Shown here: piece after piece, positions 5,089 through 5,351 of the stretch | How positions within the stretch are numbered: position 1 is the stretch's first letter | Layout of the letters: each line of letters opens with the position of its first letter | DNA from: Kiritimatiellia bacterium | Lineage (GTDB): Bacteria; Verrucomicrobiota; Kiritimatiellia; RFP12; UBA1067 | Direction of reading: 5' to 3' | DNA: 5,351 nucleotides | NCBI GenBank assembly: GCA_016303225.1 | Contig: JAEDMC010000188.1 | Coordinates: 1 to 5,351 of the forward strand | Notes under the pieces: model-generated | The model's database searches: none | What the model was told of the DNA's origin: nothing | The model's input: the letters and a program-made list of their open reading frames with translations, nothing else | Position numbers and translations under genes: made by a program

Positions 5089-5138
5089 AGCCCCGTGCAA
5101 GGCCCTTTCAAGACTCCCGCACGGGGCTAATTCTTTTT
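5089..5138 (+). terminator. Intrinsic terminator
   Basis: AGCCCCGTGC (5089-5098) pairs perfectly with GCACGGGGCT (5119-5128) around a 20-nt loop. It is followed by AATTCTTTTT (5129-5138), an interrupted U-tract. It lies about 150 nt after the last stop and 67 nt after the first hairpin, as a second, better transcription stop for the cassette. Confidence 0.72.
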
Positions 5139-5336
5139 CCCAACATTATTTTATTTCCGCCCGATCCGCCCGATCTTTTCCCATCTGACCGCCCAAGCAC
5201 CTCCCGCCGCGCTAATCGCTCAAAACCCGCATCCGTCCGCCCTAATCCAGCCTAAGTCCACCTTTTCCCATTTCCCAACCCCGCCCAGTTTATTCAGCGG
5301 GTGCGAAGGCGGTGCCGGAGGGCTGGATTTTCAACA
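5139..5336. other. Non-coding, G-poor/C-rich spacer
   Basis: No convincing gene is seen on either strand. The stretch is full of short repeated pyrimidine words: CCGCCCGAT twice in tandem (5157-5174), TTTTCCCAT at 5176-5184 and 5264-5272, and related TAATC words near 5213 and 5242. The + strand has only about 16 G in 5131-5280. No tRNA, clear promoter or attachment-site repeat was found. Confidence 0.6.
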
Positions 5337-5351
5337 ATGAAAAAAACGGGT
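5337..5351 (+). CDS. Possible 5' end of the next gene (MKKTG...), partial
   Basis: ATG 5337 opens a frame reading MKKTG before the window ends. MKKTG is the usual beginning of type IV pilin-like proteins in Verrucomicrobiota/Lentisphaerae (continuing FTLIEL), which are extremely numerous in those genomes. Only five codons are visible. The nearest GGAGG (5317-5321) is about 15 nt upstream, farther than in the cassette genes. If real, it marks the return to host chromosome after the terminators. Confidence 0.35.

Noticed and set aside
5061..5255. Forward 64-aa open frame in the terminal spacer
   Set aside because: It spans the intrinsic terminator, is Pro/Arg/Ser-rich, begins in non-coding-looking sequence and lacks a good RBS.
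4943..5336. tRNA or integration attachment site next to the cassette
   Set aside because: No cloverleaf and no matching direct repeat with the left part of the window could be found by eye.

Overview
The window is a GC-rich (roughly 60%) bacterial segment carrying a tight, single-strand cassette of seven complete genes (108-4942), all on the + strand. The junctions are a 1-nt overlap, gaps of 5, 0, 28 and 10 nt, and one 4-nt GTGA overlap. Nearly every start has a GAAAGGA/GGAGG-type ribosome binding site. This is the layout of one co-transcribed, translationally coupled operon whose promoter lies upstream of the window. Asn/Thr-rich 'TTN/ATN' secreted proteins and a possible MKKTG pilin-type start at the right edge suggest a gut-type Verrucomicrobiota lineage (Lentisphaeria/Kiritimatiellia-like). 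That is a weak inference from style, not from a marker gene.

Left edge (1-107): almost three tandem copies of a 30-bp unit made of a Shine-Dalgarno-like purine block followed by a perfect short GC hairpin. All three forward frames are open through it, and it probably contains the 3' end of an upstream gene. Cassette (108-4942): a signal-peptide-bearing, fibre/adhesin-like protein with a beta-rich head, Gly hinge, coiled-coil stalk and tip; a secreted mixed helix/beta protein; a two-TM protein with a large exported beta domain; a secreted helix-plus-beta protein; a secreted charged all-helical protein; a small cytoplasmic or peripheral helical protein; and a short membrane-anchored, possibly lipoprotein, product. 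No enzyme signature is visible. Right side (4943-5351): a long-loop perfect hairpin just after the last stop, a classical intrinsic terminator, a G-poor C-rich spacer, then possibly the first five codons of another gene.

Six of the seven products carry an N-terminal signal peptide or membrane anchor, so the cassette most likely builds something at or beyond the inner membrane. The first protein has the architecture of a phage tail-fibre or receptor-binding protein yet starts with a Sec-type signal. Possible readings are a cell-surface appendage or adhesion complex, a membrane-assembled (non-tailed) phage module, or the accessory end of a prophage or integrative element. I recognise none of the proteins by name, and the cassette as a whole may be undescribed.

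The two most striking sequence-level features are the tandem RBS-hairpin units at the left edge and a 71-bp imperfect palindrome inserted in frame in the first gene, reminiscent of protein-embedded palindromic repeat elements.
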